From assembly GCF_000327385.1 (NCBI RefSeq), contig NW_008708133.1, positions 360,588 through 424,587 of the forward strand: a stretch of 64,000 nucleotides of DNA, written 5' to 3'. The stretch comes from Lottia gigantea (lineage: Eukaryota > Mollusca > Gastropoda > Lottiidae). Positions within the stretch are counted from its first letter, which is position 1. Each line of letters opens with the position of its first letter. Both the position numbers and the translations under genes were made by a program. The notes beneath the pieces were generated by a model. It had not been told where the DNA came from. It worked only from the letters and a program-made list of their open reading frames with translations, and did not search any database. Shown piece by piece: positions 1-10,090 of the stretch.

Positions 1-18
1 ATCTTGTATCAATATAAC

Positions 19-660
19 TTATCGTATGGTTATTTTAATAGCTTCATGGTAGTTATGATATACAGGTATGTGTGAAATGTGAACATTATGTGACGGAATT
101 TCTTTACTGATATAAACATGATCTATAAGTGTCCCACCTTCAGTAGTGTAATGCTGAACAAGTTGTTGAAAACCAATTTTTTGAAAACAATTTAGTATAG
201 ACAAATGACCCTCCAAGATATTTTGATTGAAATCCCCCATAATAACATTCTTGTAATTCAACTAATAATCTTTCTAACATTGGGAGAAATAAATCTAATC
301 GATAAACGGGTGGTCTATAGATAACAATTACGTTAATATTTTTATCCAAAATATTCAAAGCAATGTGTTCTATATTTAAAACTCTTTTAAAATGTTGACA
401 TTTTTGTTTTGCTTATAATATACTCCTACTCCTCCGTGCCCCTTTTCTTTCAAAAATTTGAAATCTCTAGTGTCATCATAGCTGCTGCTTTGAGGATGGT
501 GGTGAAGACGGAAACCATTTAACTTTAGTTTTGCTGGAGTTATTGAATTATTTAGCCATGTTTCTGTTAAACAAATGATATCACCTTCTAGCATTTTCCC
601 GTGTTTCTGTAAATCCTCTATATGAATAGATAAACCCTGAACATTGTGTAAAATTATATT
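19..660 (-). pseudogene. APE-like endonuclease domain of Helentron (broken)
   Basis: Minus-strand fragments in order read LHNVQGLSIHIEDLQ (start of the fold), IICLTETWLNN (the TETW catalytic glutamate block), HGGVGVYYK, INVIVIYRPP, then NVIMGDFNQNILEG (the GDFN block) and LIDHVYIS near the end. These are the usual blocks of the exonuclease-endonuclease-phosphatase superfamily as found in LINEs and Helentrons. The pieces lie in different frames (19-261, 140-358 and 376-660), so it is degraded. It lies directly after the helicase with the same orientation, which favours a Helentron over a separate LINE endonuclease. The final SDH-type histidine block looks altered (PVYHNYHEAI). Confidence 0.75.
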
Positions 661-735
661 AGTATCAGTTGATATGGTCTCGTTTTAGGGTTTAAAAAAG
701 CATCCATTGCTCCTAATGCCGATTCAATTTTTTCA

Positions 736-1590
736 TCACAATATATGTTTTTTTCCCTGTAATGTTTTAACTCTGCTTAACGCAACATAGGCTTGACCAG
801 CTTGGAATATTTTATGAAGTGATATTACGCCTCTATCGAGACTTAGACCTTGTACTTTGTGAACAGTAACTGCATAGGCGAGACGTAATGGGAACTGGCG
901 TCTAACATCGCCCAAATAGTTAACATGAGGGCTTTCATATCTCTCAATACCAATACTACCACGTGGTACATTTGGCGGAAGTGGAACACTGTCTTCATTT
1001 ATTCCAACTTTAGCATTATCAAATTTTACAAAAATTTTGTCAGTTTGATTATTCTGATCAGTTTGAATAAATGTTACTTGACCAAAACTTCTATTTATCA
1101 AGCCAGTAGAAACATTTAAATTAATTACTAACATAACTTTTGACCCTACACCTATTTTTAAGCAAGACACTAATGGTGTATCAGTCACTTTAACACATGT
1201 GGTTTTAAGCGCCTTTTTACCGGTTATAACATCTTTTGAATAATCTAGAGCACTGATGGACACAGAATTCGGGCATTTTTCATCAATCATTCTAGAATTT
1301 TAATCATCAACTTGCTGATTAGTAGAAAATATGTGCAGACAATCATCTTCTTTACCAGTTACCTTACTCTGTAACATTTTGACGTCTGAAGCAAGCATTG
1401 GTTCACTTTTTTTTCTTTGTCTAATTTGGGCAAAGGCTAAATCATCTTTTTGTCTCATAATTTCAGTAAGTTCAACAAGTTATTACCGTTCCATAGGTCT
1501 ATATGACACTTTCATGACATAAACTATTACCTTTAACTGATCTTAGTTGCCACATATCTCCAAAACATATGACACAGATATTGCGATTAA
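736..1590 (-). pseudogene. Pif1-like helicase of Helentron, motifs III to VI (broken)
   Basis: From the upstream end, minus-strand translation shows ICFGDMWQLRSVKG (motif III, GDxxQL), then LTEIMRQKDDLAFAQ and HIFSTNQQVDD (conserved blocks between motifs III and V in Helitron helicases). The open 736-1290 segment carries YAVTVHKVQGLSLDRG (motif V) and AGQAYVALSRVKTLQG (motif VI, including the QxYVALSR arginine finger). Stops occur between the motif III block and the following blocks, and again just before the 1290 segment, so no complete protein can be made. The helicase would unwind DNA during rolling-circle transposition. Motifs I and II (Walker A and B) are missing because the copy is truncated at 1592. 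A cellular PIF1 gene is less likely given the Helitron-specific LTEIMRQKDD block and the endonuclease that follows. Confidence 0.82.
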
Positions 1591-1592
1591 GT

Positions 1593-2773
1593 GCTGTGGG
1601 TTAAAAACCCGCTCTGTATTCTGATTCCACGGTCAGTGTTTACTAGAGACAGCCCGCTGTTTGCTTTTATTCCCTCAGCCTAACTAACACCAATAACCAA
1701 AACTGTTGTGTGTATCTTGCAGATAGAGTTGTATTAATGGTACAGAAAAAATTCGAACAGGTTAATGTATCAAAAATTCACTACTCTATATGAAAATTTT
1801 GTAAGTGTTAAAAGATTACATAATCAGATTAATCTGTTTATGACCCAAACCACTTCACACTTGCATGTCAAAAGTTCATGTGGATAGCTTTCCTATCATA
1901 TTATATAACCTGTTATAACACCTGTCAATCATTTTAATTCCCACAATCTACAGATTTTTATCACATTTTTTATAAACATTTAACACTTTTATGCCTATTT
2001 TCACAAATTCAATGTCACATATTGTTGAAAAGAGAAAATTTAGTAGATCCTGAATATACAAACCATATTGCTAGGAGTTAATTACATTGTGAGTAAGAAC
2101 CCTCAGTCGAAAAAAAACCCAATATTTTTAAAATATATTTTAATGGATTATTGTCATATATCATTGAAAAGATAATCAAAAGGGAATTACAAAATTGAAA
2201 AAAATAATTTTCTGTGTTTATTAGAAAAGGTCATACAGCCGTCCAAAGTTGTCAAAAATGTTAATTAAACCGGAAGTTAATATTTTCAACCAATGAGTAC
2301 ACCTGTGGATATCTGAAGTCAAGATCAACATCCTACAGTGAAATTTTCAAGGTCATCGAAGGTCAAGGTCACAGGGTGTGGCCTTTTGAATTTTCAAAAA
2401 ATTCAAACGAATATAAAAACAATTCAAATTCGAAATTCAAAATTCTGTTCCAACAAACTGTAGACAAGGTTTTAATAGACACCAAAATCATAAAAATCGG
2501 ATAAAAAATGGAGGACTAATTAATTTTTTACTAAATGGGTCAGTCCGAGGCGACAGCTTATGCATCACTTCCGGTTTGGATTTTTTCTGCTAAGTGCATT
2601 CTAATTATGAGTGACAGACAATATATATGGTTTTTGCCAACATCTAAAATTTACACCGGAAGTGGGGGTGCCAGGCGTGATTTAAAATAACCGGAAGTTC
2701 TCATGCAAAAACATAACGAAAACAAAGCGTGACAAATCGATAGCTTTGCCACGCAAAAATATCTAAAAAATTA
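1593..2773. other. Non-coding interval with repeat-like CCGGAAGT and AGGTCA motifs
   Basis: No convincing gene. The part from about 2260 to 2720 repeats ACCGGAAGT-type words (near 2269, 2568, 2654 and 2691) and holds clustered AAGGTCA half-sites near 2349-2371. The same vocabulary recurs inside the HINE-B element at 48554-50727, so this stretch is probably a diverged piece of that family or a relative. 1593-2250 is AT-rich and gave no recognisable element. Confidence 0.4.
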
Positions 2774-3100
2774 ATGGAAACAATACAGTTCCGAGCTCAA
2801 CTGGAAAGCTGTAAAAATATCAGAGACATGTTAGTGGTCGGAATATTTGATAAGGACTTGTCTGAACGACTTCAACTTGAAGAAGCCGATCTCGACACTG
2901 CTACTCAAGTGGTGAGACCGTCCGAGCTAATTAAAAGTCAAGTCAAGGTCCAGTACAATGGTGCGACTAACGGTGCAACCAATTCAGTGGTAGAAGAAGT
3001 GTATCAAAGAAAACCACAAAACAAAAGACCTCCGTCAGCTTCGGAAAATTCGTACAGAAACAAACCTCAATTCTCACGCAGTAGGGTATGTAATAATTGA
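2774..3100 (+). pseudogene. gag C-terminal remnant of the Ty3/gypsy relic
   Basis: The translation contains NIRDMLVVGIFDKDLSERLQ, a block I recognise from the end of Ty3/gypsy gag proteins (IRDxxVxGIxDxxLxExLL), followed by a basic, proline-rich tail. It sits just upstream of the pol remnant in the same orientation. The capsid part before it is absent. Confidence 0.7.
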
Positions 3101-3487
3101 GGTTCACAAATTCCGTCGTAGTGCTAGCGGTAAACACTTTGAAGAAGTAATCTCAGATACGGAAGAAAACCATCAGACATTTTTCCTGGGATCCTTATGT
3201 AGTTCGGAGTGTGATTCGACTTCAAAATGGACGATTCCATTAGATTGGAAAAACGGTAATAACTTTTAAAATCGACTTCGAATATTTCTGAACAGTGCTA
3301 TAACACTCTAAACGTTAAACCCAACCTTTAAGTTTCCAAAGCAAGACTTTATAATCCTGGTGGTCAATTGGTTTCAGTGGGACAATTTCAAACTATAGTG
3401 TGCTATAAAGGAGAAAACTTTACATTTCCTGTCTATGTTATTCGTGGAAATGTCAGTAATTTGCTGGGCTGAAACGTTATTGAATCT

Positions 3488-4720
3488 GTGGGATTAGTGA
3501 AACGTGTATATGAAATAAACACAAGAATATTCAACACTGGTGGACTCATAAACTGTGAACCAGTCAAGATAGTACTTCGGGATGACACAATTCCATTTAA
3601 TTTACCAACTTCTCGACGTGTGTCTTTCCCATTGCTGCCAAAGGTCGAAGCAGAACGTAATCGTATGCAGTCCGAAGGCATAATTGAAAGCATAACAGTG
3701 CCAACAGAGTGGTGTAGTACGATGGTTCCTGTCATCAAAAGGTCAGGTCAAGTCCGAATCTGCGTTGACCTGAAAAAGTTAAACCAGTCCGCCAAGAGAG
3801 AGAAATACATACTACCAAATTTAGAAGATGTTGCTCCAAAACTAGTTGGTTGCACTGTATTTAGTGCATTAGATACTGCCCATTGTTTTCACCAGCTACC
3901 CCTGGAAGAAGAAAGTTCCAAACTAACAGCGTTTATTACACCACTTGGTCGGTTTCGTTTCAAACGATTGCCATTTGGTATAACGTCTGCACCGGGAATC
4001 TTTCAACGGAAAATGACTGAAATTCTTGGTGACCAGATCGGCGCAGCAGTGTGTATGGACGACATCATAATTTTTGGAAGAGATAACGAGGAACATGACT
4101 TTCGTTTAAACCAAGTTTCCGATAAACTCTCACAAGCTGGTGCATGGTGTGCGGTTAAACAGAGAGAAGTGTCAAATTAGAAAACCCGAAATAACTTACT
4201 TTGGTCATATTATCAAATTGAGCGATGTCAGTCCAAATCCAAATAAAGTGAAAGCTATCAGTGAACTTCCACCTCCAAAAGACGTTAATGAATTAAGGCG
4301 TTTACTAGGCTCCATAAACTATTTGGGTAGATTTCTGGACAATCTTTCCCACACAATCAGCCCAATAACAGAACTTTTGAAGTCAGACGTCGTGTGGTTC
4401 TGGGGACCACAACAGCAAGCTGCGTTGGAAAAGGTAAAAGAAATGCTCACATCAACACCAGCACTAGCCTTCTACGATTCAAACAAACGTACAGTGGTTT
4501 CAGCAGACGCAGGCAGCTATGACATTGGTGGAGCTCTCTTTCAACGACAGAAAGATGGTGCGCTCAAACCAATAGCCTTTTGTTCACGAACTCTCACTTC
4601 ATCAGAAAGAAATTACGCTCAAATAGAGAAGGAGTGTCTCGCAAGCGTTTGGACATGCGAACGTTTTCAGAGATACCTAATCGGATTAAATCATTAGATC
4701 AGTTCAAATTAATCACGGAT
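3488..4720 (+). pseudogene. Reverse transcriptase and RNase H remnant (Ty3/gypsy)
   Basis: Reverse transcriptase blocks are visible: VPVIKRSGQVRICVDLKKLN, FSALDTAHCFHQLPL (motif A), FKRLPFGITSAPGIFQ (motif B) and VCMDDIIIFG (motif C, with MDD at the YxDD position). These are followed by the thumb and connection ([19 protein letters not shown]) and RNase H ([31 protein letters not shown]). The order and spacing match Ty3/gypsy pol. The enzyme would copy element RNA into DNA in cytoplasmic particles. This copy is a fossil. Confidence 0.85.
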
Positions 4721-5135
4721 CATAAACCATTAATTCCGTTGATGACCTAAATCAAACACCAATCCGATGTCAACGCTTACTGCTAAGATTACGCCGTTTC
4801 AACGCTGTAGCAGAGTACGTTCCAAGTAAAGAGCTAATCATTCCACATGCTGTCGCACAGCCCACTCTCAACAGAGAAAGTAACGTCATCGTTAGAAGAA
4901 GACGTCGAATTATTGGTTAACTTCGTGGAATCCAGCATGGCTAGTGATAGAAGATTAGGGAGGAAACCTCGAGTGATTTCGTCTTGCAGACTGTCGTCAA
5001 ATTTACTCAAGATGACTGGCCTGATAATATTCAAAACACTCCGGAGAAAGTTCGCAAGTATTTCCCATCAGGAAATGAACTTTCCACCGATAAAGAGATC
5101 GAATCGTCATTTCTTCATCCGTTCACAAGGATATA

Positions 5136-5900
5136 TTGGACACCATCCACGGTGGACATTTAGGCATAACCAAATGCTTGGAAAGAGCCCGTACAACAGT
5201 TTGGTGGCCCGGAATTTCTACCGACATTATATTACTGATTTCAAATTGTGATTTTTGTGAAATTCATCAACCATCACAACGTCAAGAACCACTCAAACCA
5301 ACACCATTACCAGAGCTTCCTTGGTCAAAACTCGGAACAGATATACTGGAACTAAACAATCGTCACTACATTGCTGTAATAAACTATTACTCAAGGTACA
5401 TTGAGCTCGCTGCCCTAAATAACCTTCAAAGTGCAACTGTGGTTGACAAACTCAAAAGTATTTTTTGCAAGATGGGGAGTTCCAAAAAACATAGTTTCGG
5501 ACAACGCAACTCAATATACATCAACATCGTTTCAAGAGTTTGCCAAGCAGTACAACTTCAAAAGTGTGTTTACTTATCCTCACAATCCGCAGGCTAATAG
5601 TGAATCGGAGATGGCAGTCACGATTGCTAAGAAAATGTTAAACCAGAATGACCCACTATTAGCATTGCTGGCTTACAGAAGTACGCGCAATTACTCATGG
5701 GTCGTCAAATGCGCACTCCCGTTCCGGTTATTAACAAAAACCAAAATGGCCAGTTCATTCAACTGTTAAAAGGCAGATGAAAAGTACAAGTCAAAGGCAA
5801 AATTCTACTACAATCGTCGTCATCATGGTGTCCGTACTTTACCCAAAGTTACACCAGGTGACCCCGTTCGTGTTAAACTGGACGGAGAGAAGCGATGGAG
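5136..5900 (+). pseudogene. Retroviral-type integrase remnant (Ty3/gypsy)
   Basis: Visible pieces include the zinc-binding linker (HGGHLGITKCLERARTTVWW, CDFCEIHQPSQ), the start of the catalytic core (PWSKLGTDILELNNRHYIAV, with the first aspartate), VSDNATQYTS (second aspartate) and AYRSTRNYS after the glutamate block. They follow the reverse transcriptase and RNase H as expected for Ty3/gypsy. The remnant is broken. Confidence 0.8.
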
Positions 5901-6212
5901 TAACCAAACAAGTCGGATCTTAAATAAAGACTCTACACAACGTTCCTGTCATATATCTACCTCAGGAGTACAGTATCGTCGTAATCGTCGTCATGTGATG
6001 AAAATCCCTATATCCAATAGTCAGTCTAAAACAACACAACAAGACTCCACCACCGCAGACGAATACATCAGATTCCAGTTAAAAGAAAACAACAAACCAT
6101 CAAACCAATGTTTCAAGCTCGTCGAATGAAGTTCCAAAGACTACACGAGGCCGAAGTGTCCGTCGCTCGTTAAAATTCAGTGATTATGTTTGACGAACTT
6201 TAAAGGGGAAGA

Positions 6213-6436
6213 TGTTACATTATCGAATGGTGATTCGGACTAATGTTATCGACTGTACTTGTGGTCTGAATCAACATAAACTCTGACTGATTCCCCTTAC
6301 CTACGAACGCCATTTTATCCCGTGCTTGTGCACGTCCTTGGTAGTCCACCTTTTGTATTCATACCTATTGTATCTAAGTTGCTGTTCTGATTAAACCTTA
6401 ACTTCCTTATGACTTGTCAATCATAAAATCATAACA
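6213..6436 (+). repeat. Probable 3' LTR of the Ty3/gypsy relic
   Basis: A purine tract (TAAAGGGGAAGA, 6201-6212) is directly followed by TGTTACATTATCG, a usual polypurine tract/LTR junction. The right edge is put at the ATAACA ending at 6436. It is uncertain because no second LTR is available for comparison. Confidence 0.5.
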
Positions 6437-6855
6437 ATAGCCATCAAATAATCATAGGCCCAGTTTTTTAAAAATATTCATGCAAATGATTTTGTCGTGA
6501 ATTGTAGGCCACGGTACTGTCTTTGCAAGTACATTGGTATATCGCATTTTACCGATGATTTTTAAATTACATTTACTAATATGATTCCTAGGATTAATCT
6601 TTAAATGCTATATAAAAAAAAAGTAACCGATAATCGAAGTAGTTGGAACCTGAAAATAATTATTAAAACACACAAGAGAATTTCTTCTTGAGATTTAGCA
6701 ACCTTACTTGTCTTGAACGACTTCTATCTCTACCTCGTAGGACTCGTATGAACCTCAGTCCTGATTTTAAAGTTATTCAAGCTCTTGAAAATTGACAATT
6801 GTAGTCGTAGCAAGGAAATCGCAGAATGTCGTCATAGTTAAGTGCTTTGAAAATT
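6437..6855. other. AT-rich interval, no gene
   Basis: No open frame with recognisable content and no strong repeat. A short phrase (AGCCATCAAAT) just after the LTR recurs near 7275 on the far side of the foldback element, so the two flanks may be related. Confidence 0.4.
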
Positions 6856-7256
6856 GAATTGGATGATATCTATCTATAGTCTATATCTTATATTATGGTT
6901 ATACAGCAACACCTGTCGTCTTAATCATGACCTTCAAATATATTCAATATGTATTTGGAGAAATGTTTCGCAAAATTTGTTGAGCGAGATTTGTTATTGA
7001 ACATATGTATTTGAACATTTGTTGGCAGAGTTTTGTGTTTGACGTTTTGCATTTGAAGATAAGTTGAGCTAGCAGTGGCGGAGCGAAGGTTGGGGGCTCG
7101 CATAGCAAAAAATCAAATCTCATAACTAGGTTAGAAATTCGGGCAATACATATCGAATTTATTTGAAGGTCATGATTATGACGACAGATGTCGCTGTACA
7201 ACCAACATAAAATAAGATACACACTATAGATAGCCTCTATCATCCAGTTCATAGTA
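6856..7256. repeat. Foldback/MITE-like element with inverted arms of about 100 bp
   Basis: The stretch 6856-6960 is an imperfect inverted copy of about 7145-7256. For example TTTGAAGGTCATGATTATGA (7160-7179) is closely matched on the opposite strand at 6922-6941, and CTATAGATAG occurs in both arms. The central loop is about 185 bp. No transposase is present, so it is non-autonomous. A target duplication could not be settled by eye. Confidence 0.6.
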
Positions 7257-7559
7257 TTAAGTAGGCAAGTGACAATTATAGCCATCAAATTATCATAGGA
7301 CAATTATCAAATTATCATTTCTGTATACAAATGTCAATTTTCTATAACAAATGTTGAATTAAGCTTGCAATTTAAGAGATAAGAAATTGGAATTAAGAAT
7401 TAAGAAATAGCAATGAATAACATTGAATAAAAAGCCACTACGAATTCCCCAAAAACCCTTCATCGAAAAACATCAAATTCAAACTTCAATAAATTCTCAT
7501 CAACATAAATGATCACACAAGTGCATTAACTCATCGAAAAATCATCAAAATAAAGCTTG

Positions 7560-8010
7560 ACCAAGATCATATCATTATAAATGATCATTTAAAATTTAAT
7601 TCAAATTGGATGAAAATTGTAAAAATTTGGACGCGTATTTACTTTGTCAAGGGCAATAACTCAGAAACTGTTTATCAAAAAATCGTCGAATTAAAGCTTG
7701 ACCATGATCCTATTATTATAAATGATCACATCAAAATTCATTAAAATCGGATGAAAATTGTAGTCTCGATTGCGCACACGAACAAATTTTGACGCGTTTT
7801 CACTAAGTCAAGGGCAATAATTCAAAAACCGTTCATCGAGAAATCGTCAAATTCGAAATTGACCAAGATATCATGAATATAAATCATTATGCTAAATTTC
7901 ATTAAAACCAGATAAAACTGTAATGTCTATAGTGCTCACAAGAAATGTTGGAGGACCGATTGACCGACATATTAAATGTGGTGGATATTTTCCTTCGCTA
8001 GAGATATTAA
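7560..8010 (-). repeat. Degraded HINE-A copy (minus orientation)
   Basis: Contains repeated phrases complementary to the HINE-A unit, such as GTCAAGGGCAATAA (the complement of TTATTGCCCTTGAC) at about 7648 and 7809, plus AAATGATCA and ATTAAAATCGGATGAAAATT. About two and a half diverged units can be seen. There is no coding content. Confidence 0.65.
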
Positions 8011-8361
8011 AATGCTTATTTTAGTGTGCTAACAATGTGAAATGTGCACAATATTTCTATTTTTGAAACCTAAAAAGTGTGAGTTTTTGAAATGTTAAAA
8101 AAAATTGGATGAAATCCACAACCACGTTTTGTCTCCATAGACTTACATGGTGACATTGGCCTAATTTAACAAGTTACCACGCCGTGGTATATAGCTTTAA
8201 GGGTACTTACGACTATTTACCACGCTTACCATGCCAGTTTAGCCACAGCCGTTTCGTACCCTACCCAGTGTGTATAGTATAGCTATATTATATTGTTTCT
8301 ATTCGGTCGTGTCCGATCTGGTGTACCAAACGCCTTTAATGGGTATATTAAATAAACTTAC

Positions 8362-8564
8362 CCTTGAACAAAACCTGCTTTTCGAGCATTGGTTTTTCCT
8401 GGTTTTCCGGCATCTTCGTGGTAAAATGCATCAAGATTCCAGCGATTTTTTGGTACTTCAATCAAATGATTTTCACCATTTTTGAGAACTTTCCAAAATT
8501 GGTCGATGTCATCTGCTCCTGGGAAGCGACATCCAACACCGACAATTGCCACTTTGGATGCCAT
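8362..8564 (-). CDS. First coding exon of an animal-type polyketide synthase (ketosynthase N-terminus)
   Basis: On the minus strand an ATG at 8564 opens 67 codons beginning MASKVAIVGVGCRFPGADD and containing FWKVLKNGENHLIEVPKNRW. This is the N-terminal block of type I beta-ketoacyl synthase domains (IVGxxCRFPGA, then FWxxLxxGxxxIxxVPxxRW). The exon ends at 8362 on a good splice donor (AG G then GTAAGT). A pyrimidine-rich tract with TTATTAG ends at 8569, four bases before the ATG, so the start codon sits just inside an exon that follows an intron. The active-site cysteine lies further on in the family and would be in a later exon. No continuation of the ketosynthase was found on the minus strand down to base 1, where the sequence is transposon relics. 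Either the next intron is longer than 8 kb or this is an orphan duplicated exon. The reading frame is clean. Confidence 0.8.
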
Positions 8565-8569
8565 CAATC

Positions 8570-9744
8570 TAATAAAAGAAATTCAGTACAACAAAGCGGC
8601 ATTTAATATAGAGCAAAAGACAGACTTCCACTCCGATTCCCAACATGAAAGTTGTGGAAATGATGCCTTTTACAGTACCTTTTAAATGTTTCTAACTTAT
8701 CTTCCCTTTTTACGACAACAAACATAAACTTCCTTGTTAAGTTCCGTGGTGGTCAATGTCCAGTAGTTATTAGCTTTGCATGGGCGTAGATTTAAATACA
8801 TATCACATTTCTGTCCATTTAAATTTGTGTATCTGATCACAACTAGTCGATTGGTCGGTTAGAAGATGAAAAGTTAACGCCCGCTTCCAGTTAATCTTCT
8901 TGATATCGCAAACTCAAAATTAGTCTGTGCTGCTGGTCCTATATTTACAACAGAATTTAGACCTAAAATCTATTCGCTATATATATGGTATTGGTAGATA
9001 GATGATCAGGGTGGCGGCAATATAAATTCACATTATTGATCGCTATGATTTGAATGCTTTTTCAGGTTACAAACTGGAAAAGTGTTGATTTCGGTTAGGT
9101 TTGTTGTGTATACAAATATATGTTACACGCACCTCATATGTTTCAGCATTCGCTTTGATGTGATGGTAAGTAAACTCACAGGTAGCATCTAAGAAAATTT
9201 TGTGAAAATAGAACATTGAACCTCACTTATTGATTCTATTCACAGAATTCTATATTTATTTATATTTATAAATTAGAACAGATTTCCAGGAATTTTTAAA
9301 ATCAAGGGCTTGCGTATGGATAATCAATTAATAAAAATAAGACAGTAAAAAATATTTTTCTTACCTCCGGGATGAATGACTATATATATTGGACTAACAA
9401 AGCGGTTAACGTAAAGGTAGAATGCATGCTAGAGATAAAGATTGCTTGGGAAATCCATTAACATATCATGTTTTAACCTTGACATTTCCTTTTTGTATTT
9501 TGGTAGTCCGAAACATTCTACTAAAACTAAAATATAGAACGACTGAGATGACTAAAGATAGCTTGCAGGCAAGATGACATACACCCACTACTGGCTGTCA
9601 GAAATGTTAACAAAGTCTTTAATGAAATGATGTTTCAATTAATACATTGGAGCCGCGTTTATCTGGTTGTCGATAATCCGGAAACGCCGATATCTGCACG
9701 CTTTTTAATGGGAACGGAATATATACAATAGAAAATTATTATCA
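8570..9744. other. No gene recognised
   Basis: AT-rich sequence upstream of the polyketide synthase exon on its strand. It may be a 5' intron or the promoter side of that gene. I see no other exon, tandem repeat or mobile element. Confidence 0.4.
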
Positions 9745-10090
9745 AATTCAAACATGAATAATCTCTCACCAATAAATCTTAAACCGCTAATAGGATTGTT
9801 GCCAATTTCGAACATGACTATGATTTCATCAATACATGTATATATATACATGCATACCAAGTTTCATCAAGATCGGATACAAACAGTAGCCACTATCAAG
9901 CCAAATTTGATGCGTTTTTACGAAGTAAAGGGCAGTACCTGCGAAACTGTTCATCCAATTGTTACCAATTTCTTGACTGAGATCGATATATACATACATA
10001 CCAAGTCCCATTAATATCGGTTAATAACGGTAGCCATTATCATGTCCACAAGAAATGTGTTGACCGACGTGCTGTGGACAGGATTGCAAA
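9745..10090 (-). repeat. Degraded HINE-A-like copy (minus orientation)
   Basis: Two diverged units share phrases with the minus-strand HINE-A unit (ACCAAGTTTCATCAAGATCGG, shortened elsewhere; GTAGCCACTATCA; AAGTAAAGGGCAGTA; ATGTCCACAAGAAATGT). Short open frames here are frame accidents of the repeat. Confidence 0.5.

Larger units (their letters stand above)
1..1592 (-). mobile_element. Helentron (rolling-circle DNA transposon) 3'-half fragment: helicase followed by endonuclease
   Basis: Reading the minus strand from 1592 down to 1 gives the second half of a Pif1-type helicase and then an exonuclease-endonuclease-phosphatase (APE-like) domain. That order, helicase then endonuclease, is the known signature of Helentrons (Helitron2), which differ from canonical Helitrons by this C-terminal nuclease. 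The Rep domain and helicase motifs I-II are absent: recognisable helicase sequence stops abruptly near 1592, and the endonuclease runs to the window edge. Several frame changes and stops show this copy is dead. It matters for context because the window holds many short elements with Helentron-like ends (HINE-A and HINE-B) that an intact relative could mobilise. Confidence 0.8.
2774..6436 (+). mobile_element. Ty3/gypsy LTR retrotransposon relic, 5' end missing
   Basis: Parts in order on the plus strand are the C-terminal end of gag, reverse transcriptase, RNase H, integrase and one LTR at the 3' side. The gag-pol order with integrase last is typical of Ty3/gypsy. I found no matching 5' LTR before 2774, so the copy looks 5'-truncated. 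It is clearly broken, with several interruptions across pol, and is an old fossil without coding capacity. It is not adjacent to any host gene. The family call is firm from the reverse transcriptase and integrase motifs. The subfamily cannot be fixed by eye. Confidence 0.85.

Noticed and set aside
736-1290. Cellular PIF1 helicase gene
   Set aside because: The Helitron-type LTEIMRQKDD block, the following APE-like endonuclease and the stops point to a Helentron relic.
9754-10014. 86-codon plus-strand open frame as a gene
   Set aside because: Consists of two diverged HINE-A-like units, with repeated IHVYIYMHTKFHQD-type phrases.
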